Shown: one piece after another, positions 45,701 to 58,214 of the stretch | Layout of the letters: each line of letters starts with the position of its first letter | Numbering within the stretch: position 1 is the first letter of the stretch | Source of the DNA: Apiosordaria backusii | Lineage: Eukaryota; Ascomycota; Sordariomycetes; Sordariales; Lasiosphaeriaceae | NCBI GenBank assembly: GCA_030549205.1 | Contig: JAUKTV010000002.1 | Span: 3,286,001 to 3,350,000 of the forward strand | Reading direction: 5' to 3' | Length of the DNA stretch: 64,000 nt | Translations under genes and position numbers: made by a program | The notes under the pieces: generated by a model | What the model saw: only the letters and a program-made list of their open reading frames with translations | Database searches by the model: none | Told to the model about the DNA's origin: nothing

Positions 45701-48312
45701 GCTCGAGGTTCCAAAACGCCTGAGCAGATCGGATCGATCGCCCGGTATTTGACGCCCGGCTGCGCCATGACTGTCACCTCATCTTCGACAGATGCACCGT
45801 CGAGGCTGTCGGCTGTACCTGACTCTCGGGATGTGCCCCGCAAATATCGGACTGGACGCCAGCAAACCTAATCTTTGACAAGAATGCAAACCTGTGGCTT
45901 CCACGGTTCCTGCATTCAAACAATCGACCGGACTCATCTTGGGACGAACTGTGGCTGAAAGGCAATTGGCGATGACATGCATTTGCACATCAGGCATTGG
46001 ACATCAGACATCAGATATCACGAAAGTTGCCACTGCCAGGGAAATGGATGTTCGCTTTTATATCAGCACATTCCAAGCCAACCACATACTCCCCAGATTC
46101 GTATTTTAGCCTAAACTCACGATGTAGATCCTTAGGTCGTGTTTCGTGTACACCAACAGCTGACTACTCGGGACGTGTAAATGCAGAGTAACATCACCCA
46201 CCCGGTTCCTCTTTCCGATGATATAGTGCTCCCTTCCCTGTTTTTGTATGCCAGTCACAGGAAGACGATAATGAAAGCACTATATCTCTGAAAATCTCAT
46301 GCAGTTACTATCAGGATATAAATACGAAGTTGACACTCTGGACCTCGTTAATCGTCGGCAGTGTTAAGAAAGCTGCTAGCAAGCAACTCGTCTCGGAAAT
46401 GACAAGATGACGAGATCTCATACCATCACGCATTTCATGCATCAAGCTCTCAGACCAGATCACCACTCCCCATGATCCCAGAACGGAGGTCTCCAACTCT
46501 CTGCAAAACATCTCACATCCCAGTCGTGCGTCCATCTTTCCCGAACCTCAGGTCACTGCGGATACCCACATCTCTCTCTCCATCAGAAACACCCGAAACA
46601 TGCTCACCTGCTGGAACGCCGGGATTGTCCCGGTATATTATCCCGAGACTTGGTTTTCTATAGGGTCCTTTTTTTACAGTACTGTACGGAACATGCGGAG
46701 GAGTCGGACGGACAGGACATTTTTGGTGGTGGTTCATTCGGGGGCCAAATCATCTGTTGCAGCCTCGCAGCTGAGTAATATACACCCAAGACACGACACG
46801 AAGCTGAAAAAGAAACAATAATATTATCCAAAAAGGCACAGCTTCTGGGTATGGTATAGTATGTAGCGACGGTGGTTCAGTTGGAACTTGGGGGAACTTG
46901 GTAACAGGCACAAGAACCACACCACCACCGCATCTCTGCAGCGGAACTATTAGGTGTTTGTTGTTAAGAAAAGAACGGTGGCTTGCGGGAGGATGTTATG
47001 CACTAGCCAATCAGCAACAATCTCAACAATGACCTCAAGTGGTGGTGTTGAATTTTAAAGACAACACAACTGCCTCTTGACAGATTTCTTGATTTTTGTG
47101 ATGCCAGCCAGAGTTGTCGTCAACTCGCGCGGGGTCATTGGCTTAAATCCATAAATTGATTCAAATCCAGAATTGATCTGCATATGGCTTCGGGATTTCG
47201 AAAAAAGGCGTTGAAACCTCTGGCCTGGGCGGGAAGTGTTGATTGGCTGGAGGGGGATTTACATGTGGAGACGAGATCCGTGATTGCAAGCTTGGCGGGT
47301 GGGCTGGGCTGAGTGGGACCTGCCGAGTGTTGTTGTTGCACCCCTCTCTGCCAGGGCATCCTCTTTGGGGAAGGTAAGGGTGTAATAAGCGAATTTCATG
47401 CGATGTTTTGGTGGTAGTAATTGGAGCCGACAGAAGAAATGAATACCTCAAGAGGAGAGAGATGAACAAGAATATGATGAATTGACGGGAGAATGAGAAT
47501 GATTGATAGTTCTGGAAAGGCACTGGAAAGGAAGCATGGAAGTGTGCTCCCGTAATGCCGTGCCACAAGAGGGAATCCAGGGGCCGGGCCAGGCGTGGTT
47601 GATCGAGCGAATGGGGCGCTGCGGTGGCCCTCCAGGACGTTTTCGCTAAACCGCTGCGGGGCGCCTGAGTGTGGCTCTGCCCTCCTGACTGGCCCCTTGG
47701 CCAAATTGAGGGAGGAGACAGAGGTCCAACTCCAGGTCCCTTCAGCCAAATCCTCCACCCTTCCCGCCTTCTTGCCTCTTGTCTAGGTTCCTGGCGTCCA
47801 TCTTCGACCTCGCACGCGCCTGTTTTGTATTCACAAATCAAGAACTGTTGTCGATCGCCCATTCTTGCCGTCGACAGCAATTCAATTCGTTCTATTTTAC
47901 TTGAAAACAAAAACAAATGTGTTCCATTCTTTACTGAGCTAGTCTCAACCGTCACTCGTTTCAATCCATCCTGATCTGATCCTCTCTGCTTGCGCCCGCC
48001 GCCGAGTGCGAAACCCGACCGACGACGCAAACCAACTCCATATACCCTTTCAATTTCTTCCTTCTTGTGTATCAATCCGAACGATAAACCGTCGAATATC
48101 GTCATCCTTGCCATCTGATTTTCTGGGATCACAAACGAACAATTCACGCGCGTGGAATAGATCGACGTTGAGCAAGTGGTCCAGGCTTGGCCCGTCACAC
48201 ACCCTCGAGATCGGCGCAGCGTAACGAACAGGTCGCCCAAACACCAAACGACATCGCCGTTTTTATATATTCCTCGCCCCGCTTCACGAGCGTCTCAGAT
48301 TTCTTCCTCACC
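42780..48312. other. 5.5-kb gene-free region between chitin synthase and opy2
   Basis: Holds the chitin synthase promoter at the left and the opy2 promoter/leader at the right. The longest frames (for example 44608..45129 plus and 47161..48240 minus) show no motif, no splice structure and read as chance. Two short ORFs of under 100 residues near 47.1-47.4 kb are not supported. One imperfect hairpin is listed separately. Confidence 0.5.
44496..44572. repeat. Imperfect inverted repeat, about 24-nt arms
   Basis: CGTGGGTGCAG...GCTTGTGA on the left pairs with TCACAAGC...TGCACCCACG on the right across a 29-nt loop, with a few mismatches in the arm centre. In transcribed form it would make a hairpin of small-RNA precursor size. 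It could also be a tiny MITE remnant. Confidence 0.55.
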
Positions 48313-49629
48313 ATGGCGGACGCTTTCAGATCACATGGCACAGAGGCCATGTCCTTCTCGACGTTATGGAAGCGCCAGGAGGTGTGTGTCGAGTGCAACA
48401 AGGGACAGCAAGTCGCCTGCCCGCCAGATTGCAACCAGGAAACACATGAATGCATCATGATTCCAGAGACATGCAACCAGTGTGCTCATATGATCTGCAA
48501 GGCCCTCGACCCAGCCCTGATGCCTTCCAGAATCTCGCAACCTTCTACCAATGTCGGCGCCATCGCTGGAGGAGTCGTCGGTGGTATCGCTGCGGTTGTC
48601 ATTATCTCGTACTTGGTATGGAGGTTTTGTGTGAAGGCTAGGAGGCAGCAGCAGCCCATCGCGCAGGAAGTGTGGGAAGACTCGGCAGAACATATGGACG
48701 GTGGAGAGAAGAGCTTCGCCCAGCGCCGGGATTATCGCGCTTCCACACATACCGTTCACTCGATTGCATCCACCGTTCTTACTCGCGCTTCGAATATCAT
48801 CCAGATCGCCTATATCCCCGGGGTCACCAACCGAGCAACGGCCTCTCCGACGGTTCTGGTTCCCCCTGTTCCGCCAATTCCTGCCAACCACTCGCAAGCC
48901 GGTACCCCCTCAAGCACAGAAGATCAGCACTTCTTCATCCCAGGCGACTTGCGCGATTCGACATACTCTGGCATCTCCGCCTTCACTGATCGTACCTCTT
49001 ACGCCCGCACCTCGTATGCCCCGCGCTCCAGCGTGGCATCTACCATCTATGGAAAGAGCGCCGTTGTTGTGGCTCCCGCTCAGACGGGTATGCGAGCGAA
49101 GCCGGCCATGGTTAGTGTCCGGTCGGCCAACTCCAACAACTCGAGCGGCACCGCTACTCCCCCAGTACCCACTGTCGACTATGAGAAATATGCTTCTCTC
49201 CGGCCGCCAAGTCCTGCCAACAGCACTTTCAGCGTTGGGTCTACTTTCTTGAACAATGCCAGCACCCATACTGCCACCCCGGCTAGAGCTATGGTTGTCC
49301 GTGTCGGTAGCGTCAAGAAGTTGAACGGCAACAGCCAAAGCAGTCGGGCACGGTCAGAGTCGGACACCCTTACCTCACCTATCACCGTCTCTGGCGAGAC
49401 CTACAGGGATTCCACTGCGGCCACTATCATTGTCGACTCACCACAGACCAACGATCTCGGACCCTTCTCAGACCCACCGAAGCCATCCCACAGCAACAGC
49501 ACAATAAGCAGCAACAATCTCAGTGCTGTCATTGAAGAGGCGACAAGGCGAGCCTCACAAAGAGACTCGTCTGTACCGGTGAAGGGCAGGGAAAGGAGTC
49601 CGTTTGGTGATGAGCATGCCGCGCCATGA
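48313..49629 (+). CDS. opy2: Opy2-like membrane anchor protein
   Basis: Single-pass plasma-membrane protein; yeast Opy2 anchors the adaptor Ste50 and links osmosensors and the filamentation signal to the HOG and Kss1 kinase cascades. Single exon, 438 residues. The N-terminal region has eight cysteines (about residues 25-62: CVECNKGQQVACPPDC, ECIM, ETCNQCAHMIC) as in the Opy2 N-terminal domain. One membrane span lies at 81-104 (VGAIAGGVVGGIAAVVIISY) with WRFCVKARRQ on the cytosolic side. A long Ser/Thr/Pro-rich tail follows, in which kinase docking sites are expected. No cleaved signal peptide, consistent with the family. The ATG in TCACCATGGCG is chosen; the frame is open 126 nt further up without better context. 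Confidence 0.8.
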   Translation: MADAFRSHGTEAMSFSTLWKRQEVCVECNKGQQVACPPDCNQETHECIMIPETCNQCAHMICKALDPALMPSRISQPSTNVGAIAGGVVGGIAAVVIISYLVWRFCVKARRQQQPIAQEVWEDSAEHMDGGEKSFAQRRDYRASTHTVHSIASTVLTRASNIIQIAYIPGVTNRATASPTVLVPPVPPIPANHSQAGTPSSTEDQHFFIPGDLRDSTYSGISAFTDRTSYARTSYAPRSSVASTIYGKSAVVVAPAQTGMRAKPAMVSVRSANSNNSSGTATPPVPTVDYEKYASLRPPSPANSTFSVGSTFLNNASTHTATPARAMVVRVGSVKKLNGNSQSSRARSESDTLTSPITVSGETYRDSTAATIIVDSPQTNDLGPFSDPPKPSHSNSTISSNNLSAVIEEATRRASQRDSSVPVKGRERSPFGDEHAAP

Positions 49630-50516
49630 TGTGCTTTTTGGATGGCTTTTCTTTTGATGTGTCTTTGACTTTTTGAACTGACGATATCCTGGGTTTTTTT
49701 GGGAACAACTATTCTACTTCTTTGTGATCTACTTTTTTGGATGAAACTGGGCGTGGACTTTTTTTCTTTTGTTGGATTTTTGATATATCAAACCCCCATG
49801 ATAGGGAAAGAACAGATTAAGAGCGGGCGTTAAAATGGATTTCTTACATTTTATAAGGGGTTGGACGGGAATGAAAGGCCTGAACCGAAACAGGAATGGA
49901 ATGTTGCCCGTATGAGCGTTTGAGAGGGTGCGTATTGGATTCTTGTGGTTGAGAGTTTGAGAAGGGGGTTTTCTACGAGATGAGACAGAGATGTGGAGAG
50001 AGAAATGTCAATACAAGTGTTGTGGACTGGAGTATCGTTGTGACCGAGTTGTTGATGTTGCGGCTGGAGTGAGAAGAGTTGCCCTTGAACCCCTGGGCCC
50101 CTGAGTGATCATGTCTTTGTTTTGGTTTGTGCTTGTTGACTCAATCCTTGCTGGCCACTCTTTGTTCCGATGTGTCCCTCATAAGTCTATCCTCTTGTCG
50201 CTTTTCATCGAATTAACCACTACATGAAGCAGGATCAGTAACAAAATTTCAGATATTAGCCCGAGGACGAGGTATACATCCGGAAACAACAATCTACGCA
50301 ACACATATTACAAAAACACCAATGCCCTATGTGAGCGTCTCTTATTGAAGACTCTTTGAAGTATCCAATTCAACCTGAACCTTCCTCGACTCTGGGGATG
50401 CACTTGTTCATATATCCCCTGCCTTACTGCCTGCCTTACTGCCTGCCTTACTGCCTGCCCAGCTAAATGCTAGATGCAAATGATAAAGCATGATTCCCGG
50501 TTTGGGTCGGTCTGCC
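49630..50516. other. 3' of opy2, start of a 10-kb gene-free region
   Basis: T-rich 3' region of opy2, then non-coding DNA with a 12-bp tandem repeat close to the right end. No gene seen. Confidence 0.5.
50419..50459 (+). repeat. Three-copy tandem repeat, CTGCCTTACTGC
   Basis: A 12-bp unit repeated three times plus a partial fourth, directly before the dispersed motif array. The word CTGCCTGC also recurs inside array units. Confidence 0.9.
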
Positions 50517-52538
50517 ATCTCCTTCTTTCACACTAAATTTTTTCCAGAAAGAGTCTGAGCCCTAAGGATTTCAATGTATCATACTTGCCTGACGTACCTA
50601 GGTAGGTACTCTACACACTCAAGGAGACGAGATTGGCTGGCTGAAAAGATAAACCCGTTTCCATGCAAAGGGAGCAAACATCGGAATGTTGGACGGAACT
50701 TTGCATAGATCCTGGCGGGGATTGTCTACGCCCGGCTTGTATGAAGCTTTGCATATGGAGGCGTGTCTGCCTGCTTTACTCAGGGCTCACATTGGTTGGA
50801 TTTGGGTTGGGGAACATCTCCTTCTTTGACGCTAAATTTTTTCCCAAAAGGTCACCGCAGAGCCTCAACTTCAACCTGGCCGCCTGCCTTGACTATCTTC
50901 TTAGACGGGATTGGTTAGAATTATCGAGGAAAGATCTCCTTCTTTGACGCTAAAATTATTCCAAATTGAATTAGAGGTCTTTATTGTCTTCGCATCATCT
51001 TCCACACTTGCAGATGAGATTAGGTGGTCATAATGATCCGGAGAAGCTCTCCTTCTCTCACGCTAAAAGTGTTCCCAAACAAATAGGGCCCCAACTGATC
51101 CAGAGACTCGAGATTGTGTGGCGCCCGGTTTATATGAGGCCTTGCCTCGAGAAGTCGTGTCTGCCTGCTCTACCCAACATTCAGACTGGCTGGGCTGACC
51201 TGGGGAATATCTCCTTTGTTGACGCTAAAATCTTTCCCAAAACGTATCAAACATAATTACTTGATTGCAGTTAAGGCTATCTGGAGCTGACACCTCTTTT
51301 CACCTACCAGGAGGAGGATCTTTCTCAGCTCAGCTCAGCACTGGACTCACTAACAAGATTGGCTCAAATGCTTTTGGGGGCGTCTCCTTCTCTTGCTGTA
51401 CAACTTTCTGCTAAAAAGGAAAAGCTGTAATGGCTGACTGAAGGACTGAGCATTCCCTACATTTCAATAGGTCTTGCGCTCTTCACATGTCATGGGAATG
51501 TCGGCCTTCATATACATCTGGGGAGTCCCAAAAGTTTTGCTCATACCTGAAGCACAACCTCAGACAGGATTTGACAGGTCGGCATCAGAAACATCTCCTT
51601 CTTTGGCGCTAAAATTATCCCGAAAGGGGAGGATGGCATAACGTCCCAATCCATCCCGGGCGTTCGTCAGACGCAAGCGCGAGTTAATGCACGAGGCTGT
51701 GGCTGGTCCCCGCGGAGCCCAGCTGCCGCCCAGCTGCAGGATATATTGCTACCGTCATAGCGCTCAAGCATCATGGCAAGACTCTGTTTGCTACCATCTT
51801 CTTTGACGCTCAACATGTTCCCAAATGGGGACGTGAAAATCTGCGTACAATTTCACTGGACATCACTCACTGTTATTCATGAAGTCCATATAAACTTTTG
51901 AAAGGCTGGACTTACACTTGCCTACCTCAGTTCAAACTCAACGCCTTCACTGGCTGTCAATGCGGAAGTGAGAACATAGGAAGCAATGGCTGAATCTTGA
52001 ACTCTCAAACATTACTGAACACCGGTAGCATAATACTGATCTGACAGTTCAGTCTCCAACTATGAACACGATTTCTAGGCAGTATGCTGCTACTGTCGGT
52101 ATCATCATCCGCCCTTTGTCTCGCTCTACTCGAAAGGTGTCATTAGAAGTGATAAAACAATGCCAATCCCACATTTCTTCGATCGAGGTACGTACCAGTA
52201 GAAAGAATACCTATCTTCTTCCTTGACGTTAAGATTTCCCCCAAAGAAGGTGAGGGGTGCAGGACATGACCTTCTGCCTGGATATGCAGTGAACACCTTT
52301 CTCAGATCAGATTGGCCAGATTTGTCCCGGCAGCATCTCCTTCTTTCACGCTAAAATTTTTCCCAAACGGGATGGTAATAATTTCAAGCCACACGGCCAG
52401 CCTTTCAGTGCGAGGCTGGACTCGTTAGCAGCAGGTGTGGCGTGCCTGTATATAGCTGAGGCACTTTCGCTCTAGATTTGCTCAGACAGACCATTCACAG
52501 CAACATCTCCCCCCTTGCGCTAAAACTTTTCCCAAATC
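50517..52538 (+). repeat. Array of eleven copies of a conserved 33-bp motif
   Basis: Core consensus ATCTCCTTCTTTGACGCTAA, then an A/T run, then CCCAAA. Copies start at 50517, 50815, 50934, 51047, 51209, 51382, 51593, 51795, 52213, 52335 and 52504, all in the same orientation. Spacings are 298, 119, 113, 162, 173, 211, 202, 418, 122 and 169 bp. At least two copies (50815 and 51209) share more: CGCCCGG(C/T)TT at 86-87 bp before the core and GTGTCTGCCTGCT at exactly 52 bp before it. GGGGAA(C/T) or a similar purine run often precedes the core. No long open frame runs through; copies differ by single-base indels. Plus-strand translation of the core gives ISFFDAKIFPK, minus-strand gives FGKNFSVKEGDV. 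Nature unknown: decayed tandem duplication, binding-site array or repeated RNA. Confidence 0.85.
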
Positions 52539-55500
52539 AGAGGACCCCAGAATATGCCCGAGACTGCTCGTAGACGCCCGGCTGGACTGACACTGGGCCT
52601 GACTGTCTTGGATCTTCGAACAAAACCCCGTGAAAAATAGCATGAAGAGCGTTAGGGAATTATTTGCCTGCTACCTTAGGCTCTATCCGTTCATAATAAC
52701 ACAACTTATTCCTCCCAAGCTCCCCGGAAGTCAAAGCGACATTTCGAAGAGCTTTTCTGGGGGGCTTTTGATGAAAAAAGCCTTCGCACTACCTTCCTCT
52801 CGCAAATACAGCATTCATTATTCTAGGCATGATAACAGGACGTTGGCATCAAAAGAGCAAAAGTCTCGTCAACAACTATTCTCAGATGTTGGGTAGCTAC
52901 AACCTGAATCCCAGAAGCCAACTAGAAAACACTATAGTAGTTTTACATCGTGTGCAACTAGAGTCCTGAGTGAGCAAGCGAAGAAAGCCCGAGGTTTTGG
53001 AGCGAGACACGGACTTGCCAGCCCAGTAAAGAATTTCATCGGCAATGATAGCACATCCGCGGGCCTGGAGTTATTGTAAAAAGAGTCTTGAACTTTTCAC
53101 AAAGCCCCTTGTTGCAAAAAGTCATCCTTACACGGTGTAAAAGTGCGCCTAGGTATCTGTCTTTATGCCCCTAGCCCACACAGGTAGACATGAATGCGAG
53201 CACAAGAGGTGGCTCGAGAACATCTGAGCTTGAGCCCGTTGGTGAAGCTGAAGTAAGTTGGCACTTAATAAATCACGCTGAACTTAGCCTCCCCGGGCAT
53301 ATCAGTGTTGTCGTAGGTAGATCGGGACTCTTTCATTCTTTCAGAAGAACGGCCTCTTGAATGGTGCTATTACTCCTCGATCATTCTTAGGCAAACTAAC
53401 CAGTTGACAGGCTTTAGAAAGCAGCACATGTTGTCTTCTTCAGGCTCTCCCTGGTGTGCATTTATATTTGCTTAGTACCAGGTAGGTACATGTAGGTAGG
53501 CGGACACAATGGGTGCCTAGGGTCTCGGTGAAGTTTCTCTGGCGGAAGTTGGTGTCTATAATCTGTTTCAAATCTTAGGTATTCAGAAAGAGATATTGTA
53601 GGTAAATTAGCAAGACACGCTTCCGGGCCTTTATCACGATTAGACTCCAACAGCATTTAGAGTAAATGGTAACTGGCTTGTTCATGCCTTCGGCTTATCC
53701 AGCTGTCACTTAGCCGTCATAGTTCATGTTGTGAATTTGGGCGTGCTTGAAGGACTTCGAAATGATCCAGACTTTTACAAGCTTTGCTCCTTATTTAACT
53801 AGATGAGTATTTCACATTGGCAAATTGTTTGGTGGAGTAGATTACGCCCATGATGTTCAAGAGCTGAACTTCACCACAGCTGTAAAGCTGAGACAGAGCT
53901 CAACAGGCTATTAGTGGTGGAATATCTGACTCAACAGAGCTGTTACTGATTCAGATTTTGTTGTTGTCTGGGAGACTGACTGATGTCAACTCTCATCCCG
54001 GCTTCTAAGTTGGAGTCAACGGGAATGAGGATAATTGATAACTGAAATACTATAGTGCTGACCACTACAGATGAGATCATCCTGAAGACCTGTGGCTCTT
54101 CTCAGTTTTGAAGACTTTGAGTGCTGGTATTTATATGCTCTTGTAGGTGATATTAATGAAGAGTTCTGCTCATATATGTGATGATAAATAACACCAGCTA
54201 TTTCTCTTCTCAATCTCAACTTGGAGACTTGCAATACAGTCCGTACATATGGGAAACTAGCTTGAACATCGCTGACCATGAAAGATATTGTCCTGTCAAA
54301 ACGGCCATCCTCTTTGTATACCTTTAACTCTGCGGACAGGCAGACAGTCCTCTAAAATTGTCTGGTCACAACACAGCTTGATTGTGTGAGCATGATACAA
54401 TACCGATAAGGAGCCAGAGTCAACCTCTGTAAGGTCGAGGAAGGCTCAGATTCCCTTTGAGATATTACTCCAAGGATTAATCCGGCCATCCCTATCTCTA
54501 TCCTACCTACCCTTGAGGTCATGTGGAAGAAGCTGTCATCTGGGATATACGATCATTTTTCCAGACATACAAGACAAGCCTGACTGCTGGCAGACAGCAT
54601 CATCGAAATGTGCTGAGTCTACGAACCTTTCATACACCGATGTCGGACCAGAGCTACACTGATAGCAACGCCTAACCAGATAGAAATTCCCCGTCGGCGT
54701 AATCCAACAGCGAGGTATCGCGCATCTGTCCATCTCTCGCTCACCTACCCCTCTCTCCCACCATGTCGTGATCATGTTGAAAGATGCTAGCTTCTTCGAT
54801 AATACTCCGGCATAGACATGAAGACATAACGTGCCGATATCCGTGATAGTGTCCCTCATCTCACTTGCACCACTCTTGTCAGGACGACCGCAGCCCAGTT
54901 CATTGGTCCCTCAACCCTCGTAAAACGACTGGTTGGGCCGTGTCAACATAGTGAGACGGGAGCTAAAACCCGGCACCTTATCCATCTCGATAAACTCATG
55001 ATCAAGATCATCCTTGAAAGGGTTGTGGTCCGCCGTGCCTCCCTAGACCTCCCGCCCAGTCCGCCTCACCATGTGATGGGAAATTCTCCAGTCCAACTGG
55101 ATGGTTCTTTATCTGTCTGCCTGATATTCCTGAAAGTCAAAGCGTGCATGCTTCCATGTTGTTCCGCCCCTAAAGTCGTTGAATATCACCAATTCTTCCG
55201 TCTTGGCCATGGCCCCCATCTGTCCGGAAGGAATCGTTGTTTTGTTGACCAGGACAGCAAGAACAAAAGGCTGAGAACCTTGAAGGATAAGGAGAGATGA
55301 GGATAAGGCCGATAAAAGCCTGGGACTCTTTAACCCAGTCAGGAAAACCGAGGGTATCAATGGAACATCGATAACCCAAAGCCCAGAGCAGTGTGTTGAT
55401 AAGGCGAGGCAAGCCCGACAAGGTGATGAGGCGTTTCGTTCGCTTAACCTTGCCAAGATCGCAATCCTCCCCAGATATCAACCCCATGCCCTCCACTTGC

Positions 55501-57965
55501 AACGAAACGAAAGCCTCTGTTCCATCACACTGGTCGAGATATTGGAAATGAGGAAAGTTGATAATGAAAACCAATGGCGCAAGAAACGTGAAAAAAGATG
55601 CACAGCTCACTTGACAAAAAATTATCATCCCACTCCAGGTAGACGTGGGGGTTTTGTGAGAAGCACATTCTCAAAATCATCTTGAAACTCCGTGTACCTT
55701 CCTACACCATCCAGCCAAAACCGCACGTGGACGAGCAGATTCTTCTCGTCTGGCGTGACCGGGCCAGAGGATTGTGACGAGATTGATAATTCTCCGCCTC
55801 TCATGTGTTGTGTTTCTGCTGCCTAACCTCCCACTTGGGAGCACGCACTACCCCAAGCCAATCCTCGGTGACTGCGTCCGGCAGGTCGCGTTTTCTTCGC
55901 GTCTTGTCCCCAATCCTACACGTGCGTGTATCTACCCCCTATCCATATCCAAATGATGCCATCCCGAATATTTTTCTCAATCCAATCGATCTTGCATCGA
56001 TCTCATCCCTTATCCAGGATAAACACTGGTGCTAATTGTTCCAACCCCAACCTCTTGGTATTTTTCCCCCCTAAAAAATCCCAAAAATCCCAAGCTTGAC
56101 CATACCAGACCCAAAAAAAGTAGCGCCCCGGCAGTTGCTCACAACCAACCGGACTTTGCCCCGGGGAATCAATCCCCTCTTCAAAACAACCTTGGGACGA
56201 TAAAAGTGGATTTTTTTTGGTGTGATGCAAGGGCGTCCCAAAAAGTAATAGTACACTAAGCACCTTAATGAACCACGCCGATGGATTTTTTTGACACAAA
56301 CTAAGTGGAGGGATTACCCAACCCCTTCGGTACTGTATTGAACTTTTGAAAGGAGATAGCGCCGCTCCAAAACACCCAAGCGGCGGTGAGGGACAGGCCC
56401 GAAGCGAAAAGAAAAAAAAAATCTTGAATGGACGGGCCGGAGCGGAGCGAATCCCGGTGGTTCGGGTTTTTTGAAGATTTTCATTCAAACTATGGGGAAG
56501 CAGAAAAAGGGGAACACATCTCGACCTTCCGGATGTGTTCAAGGGCCGGCCGGTGGTCCCGGGCGTTGGAGTCCCCGGCAACCGGAGGGGCATACCCGAA
56601 GTGGACACTGGAGAGTTGCTGGGTCACCGGGGGGGTCAGGGAGGTGGATCGGAAGCTTCAGTGTTGGGCCACAATGTCGGTATTGACTGACATCTTCAAA
56701 GTGAAAGTATGAAACCCCTGAAGATCGAGAAAAAAAAAAGAGAAAAACTTGGGAAAGAGGGTAGCATCCAATCTTGGCTCTTTAACAAACTGCGACTCTG
56801 TCAACAGTTTTTTCTCGGGTTCTCAGCCCAGAAAGAACGCGATCATCAACAAGTTGGAAACACTGACATGGGATGACAAGGGTCAGAACCATCCGCAAGC
56901 ACTCTTCAACGGTTCTGCTGCGTTGCCGACCCTCCATTTGATGATTCGCTCCAACACACTTCTCACCCAACCCTTCTCGACACACACAGACACACAGACA
57001 CATCACCCTTTTAACCGGGCCGGGCCTACTGCAACAGTACGTTGACCGGTCAATGCACAGCAGTGGCTCGTCCATCGATAGTCCCATCGCCAATCTTTTT
57101 GCATCTGGGATAACCCTCTATTGTCCAGACGCTGCGAGTGGAGACACGTGTGTTGTCCCATTGTCGATAATCGATAACCTGCGTTCGTCGTGACAGTTCC
57201 AGATTCGATATCACCCACTCAAATCATCGCCAAAACTGTCATTTGGTGTCCCAAATCTGTCAATGTCTCACTTGTTTCCTCCCCAAAAAGACCCTTTGGG
57301 AGGTGATGCGTGAAATGTAACTTTGGCGTCCGGTACCCGTCATGAGCACGTCAACTTTCTCCCCGGTAGCTCCCCTCAAGCCAGCCCCAGCCAAGCTACC
57401 ATCACCTCTCCCCCTCCCCAACCAAGCCCAACTCACTTACCAACCATCCACGTGCCATCCCATCTCCCCTTTTTGCCCCTGAACAGTAAATAAAAAAAAG
57501 AAGGTAAAGATCACCATGAAACGACATCGTACACAGGCAAAATGTGGAAAACCTCCCAAGAAGGAGCACCCACCGGGTCCTAGAAATTTCAAGGGTTACA
57601 TCCAACTGTTGTTTTGTTGGAGCTTTGCTTGGAGAAAGCTAACAGCAAGGTTGATGGTTGACCCCCCAGTCCGTGCGTTTTCTCTGTTCTGCCTACCCAG
57701 AAAAGGAGCTTGGGCCACATCGCATCATGTACACTATGCCCCACCATTTCTTCGGTTTGCTGCTGTGCTGCTCTGCTCTGTTGGTGCTTCTTCAGGTGAG
57801 AGGGTCGGGTTACATTTTGGAAATTTTAAACATTTTTTCCCCCATCCCTCTCTGACGAAGCTTTGTGACTATAGCTGGTGAGAAAAAGATGCTCACCTTA
57901 CCTTTTCACCTTCCCAGCTCAAGCATTGTCATGAAGTACAATAGAGGCGTCCTAGTACCGTAGTG
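52539..57965. other. Gene-free region between motif array and MITE
   Basis: No supported coding region in 5.4 kb. The longest frames (for example 56003..56608 and 55170..55628 minus) lack motifs and splice logic. Short CCTA/GGTA runs occur near 53480-53500. Composition is ordinary, so it is not a strongly RIP-altered repeat. Confidence 0.5.
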
Positions 57966-58214
57966 TACACTCCAACCCTGGTATTTTTGTTAGCGCGGGA
58001 CTATGACAGGGGTAGTAGTCTGATTTTCCAAACCTTACAACTCCGGCCTCAGAAACGCCAAAATAATGCACTCAACTAGATGATATTGAAGAGATAACTG
58101 AGACGAGACTTATAATACCGTTTTTTTCTAGTTTAAAATGGTGGTGGTTGAGATCTTTAACGTGGAGCGGATCTCAAAGTCTCGCGCTAACAAAAATACC
58201 AGGGTTGGAGTGTA
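57966..58214. mobile_element. MITE with 30-bp terminal inverted repeats and TA target duplication
   Basis: The 245-bp element 57968..58212 has perfect 30-bp terminal inverted repeats starting CACTCCAACCCTGGTATTTT and ending TTGTTAGCGCG. The match continues imperfectly for about nine more bases (GACT.TGA). TA dinucleotides flank both ends, the target duplication of Tc1/mariner and pogo/Fot1 elements. The interior is AT-rich with no coding capacity, so it would have been moved in trans. Near-identical ends suggest a recent insertion. Confidence 0.8.

Noticed and set aside
47161..48240. 359-codon minus-strand frame
   Set aside because: No recognisable domain, composition changes along its length and it overlaps the opy2 leader; judged chance.
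50663..51256. Two plus-strand frames containing SFFDAK-like peptides, considered as a repeat-peptide (RiPP-like) precursor
   Set aside because: Only two copies share a frame; others are shifted or stopped, there is no signal peptide, and Kex2-type sites are not consistent.
56003..56608. 201-codon minus-strand frame
   Set aside because: Frequent F/S/L runs from simple sequence; no domain.
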